This document shows, one piece after another, positions 8,476 to 8,706 of a DNA stretch of 8,706 bases. This DNA is from Desulfovibrio sp. (GTDB taxonomy: Bacteria > Desulfobacterota > Desulfovibrionia > Desulfovibrionales > Desulfovibrionaceae). How positions within the stretch are numbered: the first letter of the stretch is position 1; each line of letters begins with the position of its first letter. The notes beneath the pieces were generated by a model that was not told where the DNA came from, made no database searches, and worked only from the letters and a program-made list of their open reading frames with translations. The stretch covers positions 1 through 8,706 of the forward strand of contig JAISNZ010000048.1 in the NCBI GenBank assembly GCA_031275955.1, written 5' to 3'. Position numbers and translations under genes: made by a program.

Positions 8476-8501
8476 GCATGTGGGGAGGGATGTGGGGAAG
8501 C

Positions 8502-8536
8502 AAAAAGCGGTCATAGAAGAATTTTCTATAACCGCT
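8502..8536 (-). terminator. Strong intrinsic terminator behind the tRNA-Arg fragment
   Basis: Arms AGCGGTTATAGAA (8536-8524) and TTCTATGACCGCT (8518-8506) pair over 13 positions with a single T/G wobble and a 5-nt loop. The minus-strand stem ends in a run of five T (8506-8502). It starts 10 nt past the tRNA CCA end, as expected for the original tRNA transcription unit. The stem could also form in plus-strand RNA, but no T-run follows there. Confidence 0.8.
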
Positions 8537-8540
8537 TGAT

Positions 8541-8706
8541 ATGTTTTGGCGCGCAGTACAGGAATCGAACCTGCGACCCTTGGCTTCGGAGGCCGAAGCC
8601 GTGAAAGAGAAGGCGCGGGAACTGGAGACAGCGCTGGAGGATGCTGAAAAATCCAGGGAGGCGGCGCAGCGGAAATATCAACTTGTCGGGGATGAGCTTC
8701 AGGAAG
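8541..8706 (+). CDS. Coiled-coil protein fragment, runs off right edge
   Basis: This is the only supported plus-strand reading frame. From about 8589 it encodes a charged heptad-like helix, EAEAVKEKARELETALEDAE and onward to DELQE, with Ala/Leu at core positions and dense Glu/Lys, as in a coiled coil. The frame is open upstream to an ATG at 8541, but that stretch is the antisense of the tRNA fragment and has no ribosome-binding site. The true start may therefore be GTG 8601, or the gene may be truncated by the junction. No family can be named from 55 codons. It probably belongs to whatever lies to the right of the junction. Confidence 0.4.
   Translation, partial: MFWRAVQESNLRPLASEAEAVKEKARELETALEDAEKSREAAQRKYQLVGDELQE
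8547..8594 (-). tRNA. tRNA-Arg(CCG) 3' portion only; 5' half absent
   Basis: The minus strand carries the last 48 nt of a tRNA. It comprises an anticodon loop CTCCGAA (anticodon CCG, arginine), the 3' strand of the anticodon stem (GCCAA), a variable region, and a T arm with TTCGATT between GCAGG and CCTGT. The acceptor 3' strand ACTGCGC, a discriminator G and an encoded CCA complete it. The 5' strand of the anticodon stem is right only for its inner GGC. Beyond that no D arm or acceptor 5' strand (expected GCGCAGT) is visible, and the sequence becomes plus-strand coding. The fragment cannot make a functional tRNA. The typical cause is a duplicated attachment site of an integrated element. A rearrangement or assembly join would look the same. 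Confidence 0.75.
8582..8600. repeat. 8-bp inverted repeat at the tRNA/coding junction
   Basis: GGCTTCGG (8582-8589) and CCGAAGCC (8593-8600) are perfect inverted copies around AGG. The left arm belongs to the tRNA anticodon region, and the right arm runs into the coiled-coil reading frame. The junction thus lies within or at the edge of this dyad, in keeping with a recombinase core site or with a microhomology join. Confidence 0.55.

Noticed and set aside
8298..8498. CRISPR-like array from the short repeats upstream of the isochorismatase gene
   Set aside because: The units are 6-14 bp with irregular or no spacers, far from repeat-spacer dimensions, and no cas gene is present.
8547..8706. 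Group I intron interrupting the tRNA anticodon loop
   Set aside because: The break is on the 5' side of the anticodon stem rather than in the loop, the flanking DNA reads as coiled-coil coding sequence, and no 5' tRNA half is visible in the remaining bases.

Overview
The window reads as the chromosome of a GC-rich anaerobic bacterium. Most likely this is a sulfate reducer of the Desulfovibrionaceae type: it carries the siroheme-dependent (alternative) heme pathway as a compact ahbC-hemB-ahbD/ahbB cluster, and a tandem pair of large membrane sensors follows it. The taxonomic call is inference from gene content, not a database result.

Layout, right to left, because nearly everything is on the minus strand. 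At the right edge (about 8541-8706) the last 48 nt of a tRNA-Arg(CCG) on the minus strand abut a plus-strand coiled-coil coding fragment. The 5' half of the tRNA is absent, so this is an attachment-site scar, a rearrangement or a mis-join. Leftwards come a strong intrinsic terminator (8502-8536) and a weaker one (8456-8475). Next is a short leader region with small inverted repeats and a 28-codon ORF (8298-8384) that has an excellent ribosome-binding site. An isochorismatase-family hydrolase (7739-8281) and a DciA/DUF721-type protein (7253-7723) follow.

The central operon is ahbC (5914-7173), hemB (4931-5917) and a fused ahbD-ahbB gene (3270-4934). The three genes are joined by two ATGA stop/start overlaps and sit behind a plausible sigma-70-type promoter at 7200-7228. 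HemB makes porphobilinogen, the first pyrrole of the pathway. Enzymes not in this window would take that to siroheme. The AhbB-like domain, with an AhbA partner not encoded here, would decarboxylate siroheme to 12,18-didecarboxysiroheme. AhbC would convert that to Fe-coproporphyrin III, and the AhbD domain would make heme b. The unusual point is that the last enzyme (AhbD) and a subunit of the first Ahb enzyme (AhbB) form one 554-residue polypeptide.

A 232-bp intergenic region (3038-3269) holds several hairpins and a near-perfect 26-bp dyad. Beyond it lie two overlapping sensor genes with related N-terminal halves. The first (686-3037) is a membrane hybrid histidine kinase with an intact phospho-accepting histidine and receiver domain but a visibly degenerate ATP-binding domain, so it looks like a pseudokinase. 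The second (1-692) is cut by the window edge.

Best candidates for something new: the AhbD-AhbB fusion, the kinase-dead hybrid sensor with its paired paralogue, the tRNA-Arg junction, and the small ORF with a strong ribosome-binding site ahead of the isochorismatase gene.
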